Positions 16,617-25,329 are shown, numbered from the stretch's first letter. The stretch is DNA of 62,190 bases from Hymenobacter tibetensis (GCF_022827545.1 NZ_CP094674.1:1-62190), one strand, 5' to 3'. Made by a program: numbers and translations. Notes: generated by a model from the letters alone, not told the origin.

Positions 16617-19600
16617 TTATGTCGCTGCAGGCGGGCTCACAGGCTTAGGCCAATTGGCGGCCAGTTGCTGCGCTCGGGCAGTGCCCAGTACAGCTTCCAC
16701 CACAGGGGCTACGGCTGCCCAGCCTGCCTGCGGCTGGCTCATCCCATGGCGGTGCAGCAGCAAGATTTCCCCGCGCGTTAGCCCGGTTACCCTTAGCAGG
16801 GAGAGCGCCGGGGTGGACAACCCTACCTCCAGCCGCGTTGCCAACTCGTTAAGCGCGTCGTCGGGCAGCGATACTGCCGGGTAAAGCGCCTGTACAATCG
16901 GGACGACGGAGCGCAGGTGAAATCGGGTAGCGTCCACGATGCGGCGGATGTCACCATAGTTGACCGGCACGAAGGCAGAGTTGGTGAAACGCTCCTCCAA
17001 ATCTTCCAAGGGGGTGCCAGCCAGCCATGCTTCTACCAGCAGCGCCCGTTTAGACCGTCGCAGGTAAGCCACACCCACCCCCGACCCACTTGGCAGAGAC
17101 TGCTGGTAAAGGCTGGCCAAATCGCCACCGAGCTGTTGGGCTACCTCGTGCGGCCAACTTTTTTCCTTGGTACCATTTTTGAAAAGCGGGGTGTAGGTTT
17201 CATCCAACTCGGGCAAAGCCTGCGTCAGGGCTAACAGTCTGGTAAGCGTCAGCGATGTGATGCTCAGCCGTCGCAGTAACTGCAGCAGGCGCAGCACCGA
17301 CTCGAATGACAGGGTAGAGGTGGCGCATGCTTCTCCCACAACCGTCAGCCGCAGCATATCTTCTACCTGCTCGACGATGCCAGCGGACAGCAGTTGCTCC
17401 AGCAGGTAGCCCAACTGACTTTGTACCTGCGGCCGCCAGGCGGGATTCTCGCGGCTGGCCACGTACCCCCCGTACGTGTTGGCCAACAGCCGGGCTACCT
17501 CCGCGCGCGGCACTTGGCCCACCTGCGCCAGCAGACGCAGCACCCACGTAGCCAGGTGCGCGCTGTTGAACGAGGAAGCAAGGTCTTCCGGCCGACCTAG
17601 CACGTAATGCTGAAACAGGTGTCGGCGCTCCATTGCGTTGCGGGCAATGATGAAGGACTGGCCGCGCTCGTTGTAGCCCAGGCGCCCGGCCCGGCCCGCC
17701 ATATTTTTGTATTCGGCAATAGTGAAGGGCTGCTGGTCCTCACCGGTAAACTCAGTTTCACCCAAAATCACCGCCGAGGCAGGGGTATTTATGCCGGCCG
17801 CGATGGTGGTGGTGGCCCCGAGCACGCGGATGCCGCCCTTCGGGTCGCGAAACGCCCGCTCTATCACCTCCCGCTCCTCACGCGCCAGATTGCTGTTGTG
17901 GAAGGCAGTGCCGCCGCGCAGGCACTCGCGCAGCCGAATGGCCGTGCGCGACTGGTCCTGCGCGGGCAAGGCCGCCGCTACGGCCGGCGCCCCGGGCAAG
18001 TGCAGGTCACGGGCTAGGTAACCAGCAACTCCTTCGGCCTTGCCACGCATGTTGCGAAAGACAATCACCTTGGCAGTTGTAGCCTGCGCCAGCAGCTGTC
18101 GCACTAGCGGTACGATAACATCTTGATTGCTGGGTTCTTTGCCACGCTGTACAATGGCGGACGACGGCAGCAATTGAGTGGTATACGCTTGGTTCGTGGC
18201 TGGGTCCACGTACTCGAATACGCCAGCGCGGTCGATGACCCCCTCTTCCAGCGGTACCGGCCGGCGCAGGTGCACTAGGGCTCGGCATTGCAACCAGTGC
18301 TCAAAGCCGTTGGTATCTCCGATAACGGCCGACAGCGCCACCAATTGCGGAGAAAGGCCTCGCTCGCGGGCCGTGAGCAGGTAAGTTAGCAGCAGTTCCA
18401 CGCTTATGCCCCGGCCGGGATTGGTGATAAACTGCGCCTCGTCGAGCACCACGGCTCCGATGCGATTAAGCACCCCCGGGCGGCTGACCAGTAGACTCAG
18501 AAACATTTCGTAGGTAAGCAGCGCTAGGTCATACTTGCCGCGTACGAAGGCGCTCGTAGCATCTTGGTAGTCGCCGGTGCAGCGAATTACTCGCAATCCA
18601 ATTGACTGCTCATAGGAAGCCACGAATTGCTCGTACTTCTCGTTAGCCAGCGCCTTGTAGGGCACCAGAAACACGGTGCGCCGGGTGTTGACGGCCGCCC
18701 GCACGGCCGCTAGCTCGCCAATAAATGTTTTCCCGCTGCTAGTAGGGGCCACCACCAGCAGCGACTGTCCATCCAGCACCCGGTACTCATTGATAGCCGC
18801 CAATTGCAGCTCGTTGAGCCCAGCAGGAAACTGCCGCTCCCACACCATGAGCACCTCCTCTGGCAGACCAAAGCCACTCAGTTCCCGCAAGCTGTTCGAC
18901 ACGCGCAGCCCAGTTTGCTCGGGAAATGCCCGGTAATAGTGTGGGCCAGCCTGCAGGGCTGGCAGCGCAAAACTGCCTTCTACCTCCCCTACCCAGCGAG
19001 GTGTCTGCACCGCACCCAACCGCTGAGCTTCGGCCTGTACCCGACCGCTTACTTCGGTCAGTAGGCTGGTTACGGCCAGCTCGCCCGATGCTGCCCGTAA
19101 AGCAGCCAGCAGCGCAGCCGTAAGCAGCCCGTGCTGGCCTGACTCCCAGGCTTCCTCCGTGACATTGGCAGCCGCCAGCAGCACCCGGCCGCGACCGGTG
19201 AACGCCTCCTCCAACGCATAACCTGCGCCCCGAGGTAACAGGCCGTCTTCGATTACTTTAGCGGGCGCCCCCCCACTGAAACAGCAGTCTAGTACCAGCA
19301 AGATGTGCCGGGCTCGGCTGCGACGAAAGCGCTCGGCCAAGCTAGCCATGGCAATGGTAGTGGCCGCCAAGTCGTTCAGGCTGGTATCGTAGGCGACCAG
19401 CCGGTGGTTGTGCGTACCATGCCCGGAAAAAGTCAGCAACACGGTATCATGCTCAGTGGCCTCGTCAAGCGTCCGAGTCAATAGCTGCTCGATGCCAACG
19501 TGCGTAGCTGCCTCGTCTACCAGCAGGCAGGGCGAAGTAGCGGGCAGCGTATCCTGCCACAGCGCCCATAAGGCCGTGGCATCACGTCGGGCGCAACTCA

Positions 19601-19670
19601 GTTCCGGAATCTCGGCATCCAGGTGGCGGTTAATGCCAATAAAGCCGGCCAGCAAGCGGGGAGTTTTCAT
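16617..19670 (-). CDS. Caspase-like protease fused to a Ski2-like SF2 helicase
   Basis: 1017 residues from an ATG at 19670. Residues 1-230 are a caspase-like (C14) domain: FIGINRHL start, His84 in FSGHGT, Cys130 in LDCCFSGG. Residues about 260-1000 are a Ski2/Hel308-type helicase: Walker A APTSSGKT (308-315), DEAQ (410-413), SAV (447-449), the TAFHNSNLAREEREVIERAF segment, VLGATTTIAAGINTPA, and the hallmark MAGRAGRLG (658-665). The C-terminus is helical and may hold the ratchet domain. I infer a nucleic-acid sensor or translocase controlling a protease. The C39-like protease gene lies 90 bases upstream on the same strand. Such fusions are rare, and I know no described system with this layout. 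Confidence 0.92.
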   Translation of the reverse strand: MKTPRLLAGFIGINRHLDAEIPELSCARRDATALWALWQDTLPATSPCLLVDEAATHVGIEQLLTRTLDEATEHDTVLLTFSGHGTHNHRLVAYDTSLNDLAATTIAMASLAERFRRSRARHILLVLDCCFSGGAPAKVIEDGLLPRGAGYALEEAFTGRGRVLLAAANVTEEAWESGQHGLLTAALLAALRAASGELAVTSLLTEVSGRVQAEAQRLGAVQTPRWVGEVEGSFALPALQAGPHYYRAFPEQTGLRVSNSLRELSGFGLPEEVLMVWERQFPAGLNELQLAAINEYRVLDGQSLLVVAPTSSGKTFIGELAAVRAAVNTRRTVFLVPYKALANEKYEQFVASYEQSIGLRVIRCTGDYQDATSAFVRGKYDLALLTYEMFLSLLVSRPGVLNRIGAVVLDEAQFITNPGRGISVELLLTYLLTARERGLSPQLVALSAVIGDTNGFEHWLQCRALVHLRRPVPLEEGVIDRAGVFEYVDPATNQAYTTQLLPSSAIVQRGKEPSNQDVIVPLVRQLLAQATTAKVIVFRNMRGKAEGVAGYLARDLHLPGAPAVAAALPAQDQSRTAIRLRECLRGGTAFHNSNLAREEREVIERAFRDPKGGIRVLGATTTIAAGINTPASAVILGETEFTGEDQQPFTIAEYKNMAGRAGRLGYNERGQSFIIARNAMERRHLFQHYVLGRPEDLASSFNSAHLATWVLRLLAQVGQVPRAEVARLLANTYGGYVASRENPAWRPQVQSQLGYLLEQLLSAGIVEQVEDMLRLTVVGEACATSTLSFESVLRLLQLLRRLSITSLTLTRLLALTQALPELDETYTPLFKNGTKEKSWPHEVAQQLGGDLASLYQQSLPSGSGVGVAYLRRSKRALLVEAWLAGTPLEDLEERFTNSAFVPVNYGDIRRIVDATRFHLRSVVPIVQALYPAVSLPDDALNELATRLEVGLSTPALSLLRVTGLTRGEILLLHRHGMSQPQAGWAAVAPVVEAVLGTARAQQLAANWPKPVSPPAAT

Positions 19671-19760
19671 CACGCGTAAAGGTGGGAACGTTCCGGGTAG
19701 TAGGTCCTATCGGCGGTGCACTTTTTGCCAGCCCGTTTCTCACTACCTGCGCCCATCCAG

Positions 19761-21362
19761 TTACACATCCTCAGCGACCGGCACCTGCAGGCCACGCAGC
19801 AGTAGTGGCAGAAAGCGGGGGTCAAACTTCGGGGCTGCCAGCAACTGCTGCCGAAAGTCATCCCGGCCGAGCCAGGTTGCCAGCGAGTCACGCAGCGGTT
19901 CAAATACGTTCACCAGCAGACAGTAGAAACCTGTATGTAGGTCGGTAGCGTCGAATACTAAGTCTAGCAGCGCGACTTGCTGCAGCGTGGCGCGGGCTAC
20001 CCACACGTACTTGGGTAGAACGCTCACTAGGATGCGCCGTAGGGGCTCCCCCTCCACCGGCCGGCGCTGGCGCAGTTCTTCCTTGTAGTGATTGCTGTAG
20101 TCCAGGTAGATGTCCCACACTACGTCGGCCCGCTCCTGGATAGTGCCCGCGAACAGCTGCTCAAATAACACGGTCTGCCGGAATACCTGCTCGTAGGTGA
20201 TGCGAATGTCGGCCGTAAGGGGCACGAAAATGCTGTAGAGGGAGGCGCGCCGGTACGCGTGCCAGGGCCCGGCTGGCTCCCAGTCGTCCAGCGGCCAGGG
20301 AGTCAGCAGGCGGCCGTCGTCGGTAAAGCCGTAGCGGGCAAATGGTCCCATCTGGTCGTCGTGCACGTAGAGGCGGTCCAGCGCGTCCGAAGTCAGGGCA
20401 AGTTCGACAGGGCACTGCGTGCGGCTAGTCGCTAGGCGGTAGCCGGTGACCGTTACCAAGTGACCTCGCTCTTCCCGCTCGTCGAGTAAAATAAACAGCA
20501 GCACGGGCAGGCCCAGGCGCACATAAGCGTAGATGAGTCCTTTGGCCCCCCGCAACTGCTCGCGCAACACCACGGCGGCGGCTTCGGAGTCCGCCCCCCA
20601 CTCCGCAGCTTGCCGATAGTTAGTTAAATCGGCTACCAGCCCCACAGACTGAATTGCTTCTCCTATTTGGGTGTGGTCGAGGCCGGTGCTGGGAAAGGTG
20701 CGGCCCCGCCGGTAAAACAGGTTACGGGCGGCCGACGTGATGTGGTAGGGCGAGGGCTGGGTGGTGTGAAACAGCGAAGCCGTCTTGTGGAAAGCCATCC
20801 ACAGAGCAGTTGTGGCGCAGGCGCTAACATTGTTGTCCTGCTCCTGAAAAATCAGGGTTTCCAGGCGTAACTGCTTGCCCAGTACGTTGATTTCATAAGG
20901 GCGCCGTGCGGGGTAAGCCCGCTGCTTGTCAGTCGCGGGCTGGTAGGGCTGCAGTAGGGTTGCCCCAATCTGTCGGGCCGGCAGGGGTTTGATGACGATG
21001 TATCCCAGGTAGGAGTTCCACAGCTCGCCCCCGGCCTGCGGGTCTAGCAGAGCCACTTCCAGAGCGGCTTGGTCGAACGCCTCCCGAAAGAAGTGGACTC
21101 GCTTGCACAGGCGCTCGTAGGCCGTAAAGCCCCGGGCGTAGTAGTCGGCATAGTCGTCCAGAAACGACTGGCTCAGGTACGGGCTCTCTACCATGATAGT
21201 ACGCGCCCCTAAGCCATCGTGCTCGTGGCCCAAGTACTCAGCAAAGTAGTAGAAGTGCTGCCGACGGCGAGTAGCCTCCGCATCTACCCATTGGTTGCTG
21301 AGCGCCTCGGCCAGCGCGGCCGGCGTGAAGGGAGATACGGTGTAGGTAATATGTTGAGGCAC
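19761..21362 (-). CDS. Papain/C39-like cysteine protease, partner of the caspase-helicase
   Basis: 533 residues from a GTG at 21362; no in-frame ATG lies nearby upstream. A peptidase core is visible: Gln in FQEQDNN, nucleophile Cys182 in VSACATTALWMAF, His301 in RGHLVTVTGYR and Asp335/336 in YVHDDQMGPF. The spacing and the GHxVxVxGY signature fit C39- or papain-like enzymes. An N-terminal 170-residue region and a C-terminal 200-residue helical region have no recognised fold. There is no signal peptide, so it acts in the cytosol. It is the first gene of a two-gene unit with the caspase-helicase. A 62-base piece of its 3' part recurs at 24889-24950. Confidence 0.75.
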   Translation of the reverse strand: MPQHITYTVSPFTPAALAEALSNQWVDAEATRRRQHFYYFAEYLGHEHDGLGARTIMVESPYLSQSFLDDYADYYARGFTAYERLCKRVHFFREAFDQAALEVALLDPQAGGELWNSYLGYIVIKPLPARQIGATLLQPYQPATDKQRAYPARRPYEINVLGKQLRLETLIFQEQDNNVSACATTALWMAFHKTASLFHTTQPSPYHITSAARNLFYRRGRTFPSTGLDHTQIGEAIQSVGLVADLTNYRQAAEWGADSEAAAVVLREQLRGAKGLIYAYVRLGLPVLLFILLDEREERGHLVTVTGYRLATSRTQCPVELALTSDALDRLYVHDDQMGPFARYGFTDDGRLLTPWPLDDWEPAGPWHAYRRASLYSIFVPLTADIRITYEQVFRQTVLFEQLFAGTIQERADVVWDIYLDYSNHYKEELRQRRPVEGEPLRRILVSVLPKYVWVARATLQQVALLDLVFDATDLHTGFYCLLVNVFEPLRDSLATWLGRDDFRQQLLAAPKFDPRFLPLLLRGLQVPVAEDV

Positions 21363-21394
21363 ACTATGGTGGCTAAAAGGCCAGGTTAAGGCAC

Positions 21395-21421
21395 AAAAAA
21401 AGGCATCCGTTGCGGGATGCC
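21395..21421 (-). terminator. Rho-independent terminator, minus strand, after the 57-aa gene
   Basis: On the minus strand the stem GGCATCC / GGATGCC is followed by a run of seven or more T. It lies between the 57-residue gene and the cysteine protease gene. It separates their transcription, or attenuates the protease-helicase operon. Confidence 0.85.
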
Positions 21422-21446
21422 TGCCAAGCTGTCGGCGCGGGCCGCC

Positions 21447-21620
21447 CTACAGGCGGGCCCGTACCTTCAGGCGGTCGCGGTCCACCACGGCCCGGTCAGA
21501 AAGTTCATCGGCCGTGCGCAACGCGCGAGCGACGCGTTCTTGGTTTTCACGGCCCTGAAACTGGGCCCGTTCCCCCCGAAACTCAATCACCAGCTTGGGG
21601 GACTGTTCAGTAGTTGGCAT
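21447..21620 (-). CDS. 57-residue protein between two divergent protease operons
   Basis: The ATG at 21620 (MPTTEQSPKLVIEF) gives 57 residues, very rich in Arg and acidic residues (EFRGERAQFQGRENQERVAR). It has no Cys and no membrane segment, and it looks like a strand followed by helices. It lies in the gap between the two protease operons and ends just before a strong terminator, so it is its own transcription unit. Small charged proteins in this position can be regulators, antitoxin-like inhibitors or triggers, but nothing in the sequence proves a role. Confidence 0.6.
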   Translation of the reverse strand: MPTTEQSPKLVIEFRGERAQFQGRENQERVARALRTADELSDRAVVDRDRLKVRARL

Positions 21621-21836
21621 GGCAGTAGCGGCAAAATGGAACGGCAAAAGTACGCTATGTCGCGCAGATTGCCGCAAATTAAGTCAATAATACGCTGCTT
21701 TACGATAAATTCGTGCGGGCAGTTCCTATAAGGCACCCTGAGAATGGTGCCAGCGCGGGCACCCGCCCCGAGGTAGCGCGCCCAGTGTTTCGGGCTATCT
21801 TGCCGGAATTTCGCTTCTTCTTTTTTTTCTAAAGCT

Positions 21837-23618
21837 ATGCGCGCTGCCATCTGCATTGGAGTTGACCGGACAACCAGCCTGCCCCCGCTGTCGGCCGCAG
21901 CCAAGGGCGCAGAAGACTTTGCTCGCTGGGCCGGGGCACAAGGATGCGACGTGCAGCTGCTGGTTGACCGGACGGAGCCCGTGCGGCTCCACCACGTGTT
22001 CGAGGCTGTGCAGCGGGTGGTGGAGGCCGCTACGTACGCGCAGCTTTATATCTACTTCTCGGGTCATGGTATTCTTAGCGCACCCGGCACAGAATATTGG
22101 CTGCTTTCGGGAGCTCCGCGCAACCCTAACGAGGCGATCAACCTGTTTCGCAGCACCGAAGATGCCCGGCAGGCGGGCATCCCCCATGTCATCTTCGTCT
22201 CCGATGCCTGCCGGTCGGCCGCCGGTGGTGCCCCGCTGAACGGGGTACTCGGCGGGGTTATCTTTCCTAACCAGCCAGCGCGCTCCGCCAGCACGGGGGT
22301 AGACGTGTTCTACGCTACGCAGCCCGGTGACCCAGCCTACGAGGTGTCGGAGGCGGAGGCCGCGGCACACTACCGGGGGCTGTTCACCGATTGCTTGCTG
22401 GCTGCTGTCAGTACCCCTGAACGTTCGCTGGTGGAGGACCTAGCCGCCACGCCCCCGGTGAGCATCATCACCTCGCACCGCCTGAAGGACTACCTGGAAA
22501 GGCAGGTGCCCAAAGCGGCGGCAGCCATTAGCCTGAAGCTGAACCAGCGCCCACAAGTACGCGTCGAAACGGTCAGCCCGAAATACTTTGCCCTAACCGC
22601 GGCGAATATGGCTGCTATGCCCACTGCCCCGGTGACCGAGCCCGCTACGGAGCGGCCACTAGAGCCCTTTACCACACGCCCCGTCTTCCCTTGGTCGGAG
22701 CAGCGGAATAGCCGGGGCTTAGGAGCTCCCTGGCTGGGGCCGGTAGCGGGTACCCAGGTTAACTTAGTGCCGCGCATCCGGGATACAAACAGTGAAGCAG
22801 TCGACGAGCTACGCCGCTACGCCCAATACCTGCCCGCCGATACCGCTACCGGCTTTACCATAATCGGAGCGGAGTTGGTCACGGCCGTGGTTTCTCCGGC
22901 TTGGACTGTAGAGCGGTTGCCTGCACCCGCCGCCCGGCCGGACGCGCACTATCTGCGGCTGACCGTGGACGCGATGGCTCTACCATCAGCGCTCGCCACC
23001 TCAACCATCGTGCTGGAGTTTGCGGGCGAAACGGGTGCGCTGCTAGCGGTGCTACCAGGCTTTATTGGGGTTGTTGTCGTGGAGCGGAGCCGTGTTGTCA
23101 GCGTAAACTACCGGCTGGCTCCGGCCACCCGGCCCCAGCGGGGGGATGCCCACACAGTGGCCTGGGAGGAGTTGAAAGCCGTTGCCGCCGTGACTTCCCG
23201 GCAGGGTAGCTTCGTGCTACTCGACCAGCAAGATGAATTACTCGCGCTGACGCGATTCTGGCAGGCCCCCGACCCAACCATGGCCCTGTACCTAGCTTAT
23301 GGTTACGCCGAGCGTGGCCGCCCCGATCAAGTGGTAGCTACCCGGCAGCAATTGGCCGGTGAAGATACCCTGCCCCGGCTGTTCGATCTAGCCCTGCTGA
23401 CGGCGCGGCACCAGGCAGTGTACCCTGCAGCAGCTGTTACTGAGCTGGTTCCCCTGGCCCCGCTGCTCGCCCAGGGCTGGGCCCTGCTTACGCCGGATAG
23501 TCCTTTGTACCAACCCTGGCACGGCCAGCTGCGTCCACACCTGCTGCCTTCCTTTTGGAGTACATACACCCGCGCGGGCTTGGACCTGGTCCGCACCACC
23601 TTTTTATCTAGTCTATAG
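21837..23618 (+). CDS. Second caspase-like (C14) protease with long C-terminal region
   Basis: 593 residues from an ATG at 21837. The N-terminal 240 residues form a caspase-like domain: the AICIGVD strand, His77 in YFSGHGI and Cys125 in FVSDACRSAAG, which is the classic DAC(R/H)S motif. Residues about 310-440 are beta-rich (IGAELVTAVV, TIVLEFAGETGAL, FIGVVVVE). The last 150 residues are helical, with a TPR-like look around LYLAYGYAERGRPDQVVATR. Its stop is three bases from the start of the hydrolase gene. Divergent from the caspase-helicase operon, it may be the second arm of one protease cascade. Confidence 0.88.
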   Translation: MRAAICIGVDRTTSLPPLSAAAKGAEDFARWAGAQGCDVQLLVDRTEPVRLHHVFEAVQRVVEAATYAQLYIYFSGHGILSAPGTEYWLLSGAPRNPNEAINLFRSTEDARQAGIPHVIFVSDACRSAAGGAPLNGVLGGVIFPNQPARSASTGVDVFYATQPGDPAYEVSEAEAAAHYRGLFTDCLLAAVSTPERSLVEDLAATPPVSIITSHRLKDYLERQVPKAAAAISLKLNQRPQVRVETVSPKYFALTAANMAAMPTAPVTEPATERPLEPFTTRPVFPWSEQRNSRGLGAPWLGPVAGTQVNLVPRIRDTNSEAVDELRRYAQYLPADTATGFTIIGAELVTAVVSPAWTVERLPAPAARPDAHYLRLTVDAMALPSALATSTIVLEFAGETGALLAVLPGFIGVVVVERSRVVSVNYRLAPATRPQRGDAHTVAWEELKAVAAVTSRQGSFVLLDQQDELLALTRFWQAPDPTMALYLAYGYAERGRPDQVVATRQQLAGEDTLPRLFDLALLTARHQAVYPAAAVTELVPLAPLLAQGWALLTPDSPLYQPWHGQLRPHLLPSFWSTYTRAGLDLVRTTFLSSL

Positions 23619-23621
23619 TCT

Positions 23622-24503
23622 ATGAAACTTGTATTAATACACGGCCGGGGGCAGGCAGGCCTCGACCCGCAGCTACTGCAGCAGCAGTGGCTGACAGCCC
23701 TGCACCACGGCTGCGCCCGGGCTCGCGTGCAGTTGCCGGCCGACACGGTCGTGGAATTTCCCTACTACGGCGACGCGCTGGCCCAAGCAGTTGCGGAAAT
23801 AGACTCACCCTTGGACGCTGCCATCCGGGCGAAAGGCCTGCTGGCAGGTCCAGACGTAGCCCTTGCAGGTGAAATTCTGCTGGAGTTGGCCGCTCACGCA
23901 GGTATACACGAATCGGATATCGTGTTGGAAGTTGGCTCGGTGCCAGTAGAGCGCGGACCTGCCAACTGGGGCTGGGTGCAGGCCTTGCTGCGGGCCGTTG
24001 ACCGTCTGCCTGGGCTAAACAGCCAGCTGCTGACCGCCTTTACGCGCGATGTATCCGTGTACCTAAGCTACGACGGCGTCCGGGCGCGGGTCAACGACAT
24101 AGTAGCGGCTACATTGAGTACCACCGAACCGTGCGTGGTGCTTGCCCACTCGCTCGGTACAGTCGTAGCCTACGATATACTGCGCGAGCGGGGTGCTAGT
24201 CCGCAATACCCCGGTCTGGTGACGGTAGGCTCGCCGCTAGGTATCCGCGCTATTCAGCGCCAACTGGCCACTCCCCTAGTATCACCGCCCGGCGTGGCCC
24301 ACTGGTTTAATGCCTACGACAACCACGATGTAGTCGCCCTGCTGCCGCTGGATGCCCGCTACTTTAACGTTACGCCGGCTATTGAGAATAAATCGGATGT
24401 GCTCAACCATACTGAAGACCGTCACGGCATCATGGGTTACCTCACCGACCCTGTGGTGGCCCGGCGCATCGTTGAGGCCCTAGAAGGCCGGCACCCGGCC
24501 TAA
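23622..24503 (+). CDS. Alpha/beta-hydrolase (lipase/esterase-like), co-transcribed with the caspase
   Basis: 293 residues from an ATG at 23622. Signatures are the oxyanion strand-turn LVLIHGRGQ at the N-terminus, nucleophile Ser177 in VVLAHSLGTVVAYD, acid Asp232/235 in AYDNHDVVALLP and His267 in TEDRHGIMGYL, with SPLG after strand 6. There is no signal peptide. In immune islands such hydrolases often act as phospholipases or on small acyl substrates. Near-overlap with the caspase gene makes it the likely substrate (a zymogen activated by cleavage) or co-effector; that is inference. The 50-residue insert between HGRGQ and the core could be a cleavable cap. Confidence 0.88.
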   Translation: MKLVLIHGRGQAGLDPQLLQQQWLTALHHGCARARVQLPADTVVEFPYYGDALAQAVAEIDSPLDAAIRAKGLLAGPDVALAGEILLELAAHAGIHESDIVLEVGSVPVERGPANWGWVQALLRAVDRLPGLNSQLLTAFTRDVSVYLSYDGVRARVNDIVAATLSTTEPCVVLAHSLGTVVAYDILRERGASPQYPGLVTVGSPLGIRAIQRQLATPLVSPPGVAHWFNAYDNHDVVALLPLDARYFNVTPAIENKSDVLNHTEDRHGIMGYLTDPVVARRIVEALEGRHPA

Positions 24504-24619
24504 AAATGATTGGTAGTGCCTAGCTTTACGCAAGTCTACATGTACGGTCTGTGGTTCTCCAGACTACTGATTGGCGTTTTGTCGTCCATGCATCAAGGAA
24601 TACCCTGTTGCGTTTGGGC

Positions 24620-24883
24620 CTAGTTGTGCGCTAGATCATTCCCCCAAAGCTCACCTTGTCCTTGAAACAGAATACTGGCGCTATTGGCCTGATGAACATC
24701 GATTCGCTCGATAAACGCTTCACCGTTATATACCTTTCGCGTCTCGACACTGGTGAAGCGAACATCAACCAGTTCTTTATCTTGTAGGATACGCGTAAAG
24801 GGAGCCAGCTCATCCGTTTTAAGCGGGAGAGTTATTTCAATGACCCAGCTACGCTCCCGGCCAGGTTGGTCGACATTGAGCAC
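24620..24883 (-). CDS. Uncharacterised protein, possibly 5'-truncated
   Basis: 87 residues from a GTG at 24883; the frame stays open to 24901 (reading VGSVDAV) and then meets a TAG. The start lies six bases from the fragment copied from the cysteine protease gene (24889-24950). The original 5' end may therefore have been replaced by that insertion. The visible part (SWVIEITLPLKTDELAPFTR) looks like a real alpha/beta protein but matches no family I know. Confidence 0.45.
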   Translation of the reverse strand: MLNVDQPGRERSWVIEITLPLKTDELAPFTRILQDKELVDVRFTSVETRKVYNGEAFIERIDVHQANSASILFQGQGELWGNDLAHN

Positions 24884-24888
24884 CGCAT

Positions 24889-24950
24889 CGACGCTACCGA
24901 CCTACATACAAGTTTCTACTGCCTGCTGGTGAACGTATTTGAACCGCTGC
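24889..24950 (+). repeat. 62-base copy of the 3' part of the cysteine protease gene
   Basis: 60 of 62 bases match the complement of 19892-19953, the coding region around DATDLHTGFYCLLVNVFEPL. It is a relic of a duplicated protease gene lying beyond the hydrolase gene, in inverted orientation relative to the intact gene, and marks the right edge of the protease island. Confidence 0.9.
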
Positions 24951-25011
24951 CGTTGGCTTTGATGTGAGCCCAGTTTACGTAAAACAAAGATAATGAATCC
25001 TATAGAGCGGG

Positions 25012-25113
25012 TTAAGTGAAGGAAAGAAACCACTCCCAGTGCCTGTCACGGGCCATCTCCACGGTGAGGTTGCTCAAGGTGGGCGTGGCGGCCATGCCTA
25101 GGCCGTACGTCAT
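25012..25113 (-). CDS. Possible 33-residue small protein
   Basis: ATG at 25113, stop TAA at 25012. The frame contains AATPTLSNLTVEMARD followed by RHWEWFLSFT. The composition looks protein-like and the orientation agrees with the following small genes at 25175-25509. It may be a short plasmid or phage gene or a truncated end. No family recognised. Confidence 0.35.
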   Translation of the reverse strand: MTYGLGMAATPTLSNLTVEMARDRHWEWFLSFT

Positions 25114-25174
25114 ACACCTAGCCTACAGAGTAAGAAAGTAGGTCCAGAGTGCAGACGGGGTTTCCGCACCAGTC

Positions 25175-25321
25175 TTAGGCCACGAAGGACTTCGGCTCGC
25201 GGTCGAAGGAGATGATGCTGGAGCCGGAATGACACGCCAGAGGCTTGCGAATCTTGAGGGTGCGCTGCCAGTCGCTAGTAATGATCTAGCTGGGCTCAAT
25301 GGTGAGGATGCGGGGTTCCAT
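25175..25321 (-). pseudogene. 48-codon small gene interrupted by TAG
   Basis: The frame starts at ATG 25321 (MEPRILTIEPS), hits TAG as codon 12, then remains open as IITSDWQRTLKIRKPLACHS and on to TAA at 25175. Continuity on both sides of the stop suggests a recent nonsense mutation of a small basic protein gene. It lies eight bases downstream of the 59-residue gene at 25330-25509, so the two form one unit. Confidence 0.5.
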
Positions 25322-25329
25322 GCTTATCG

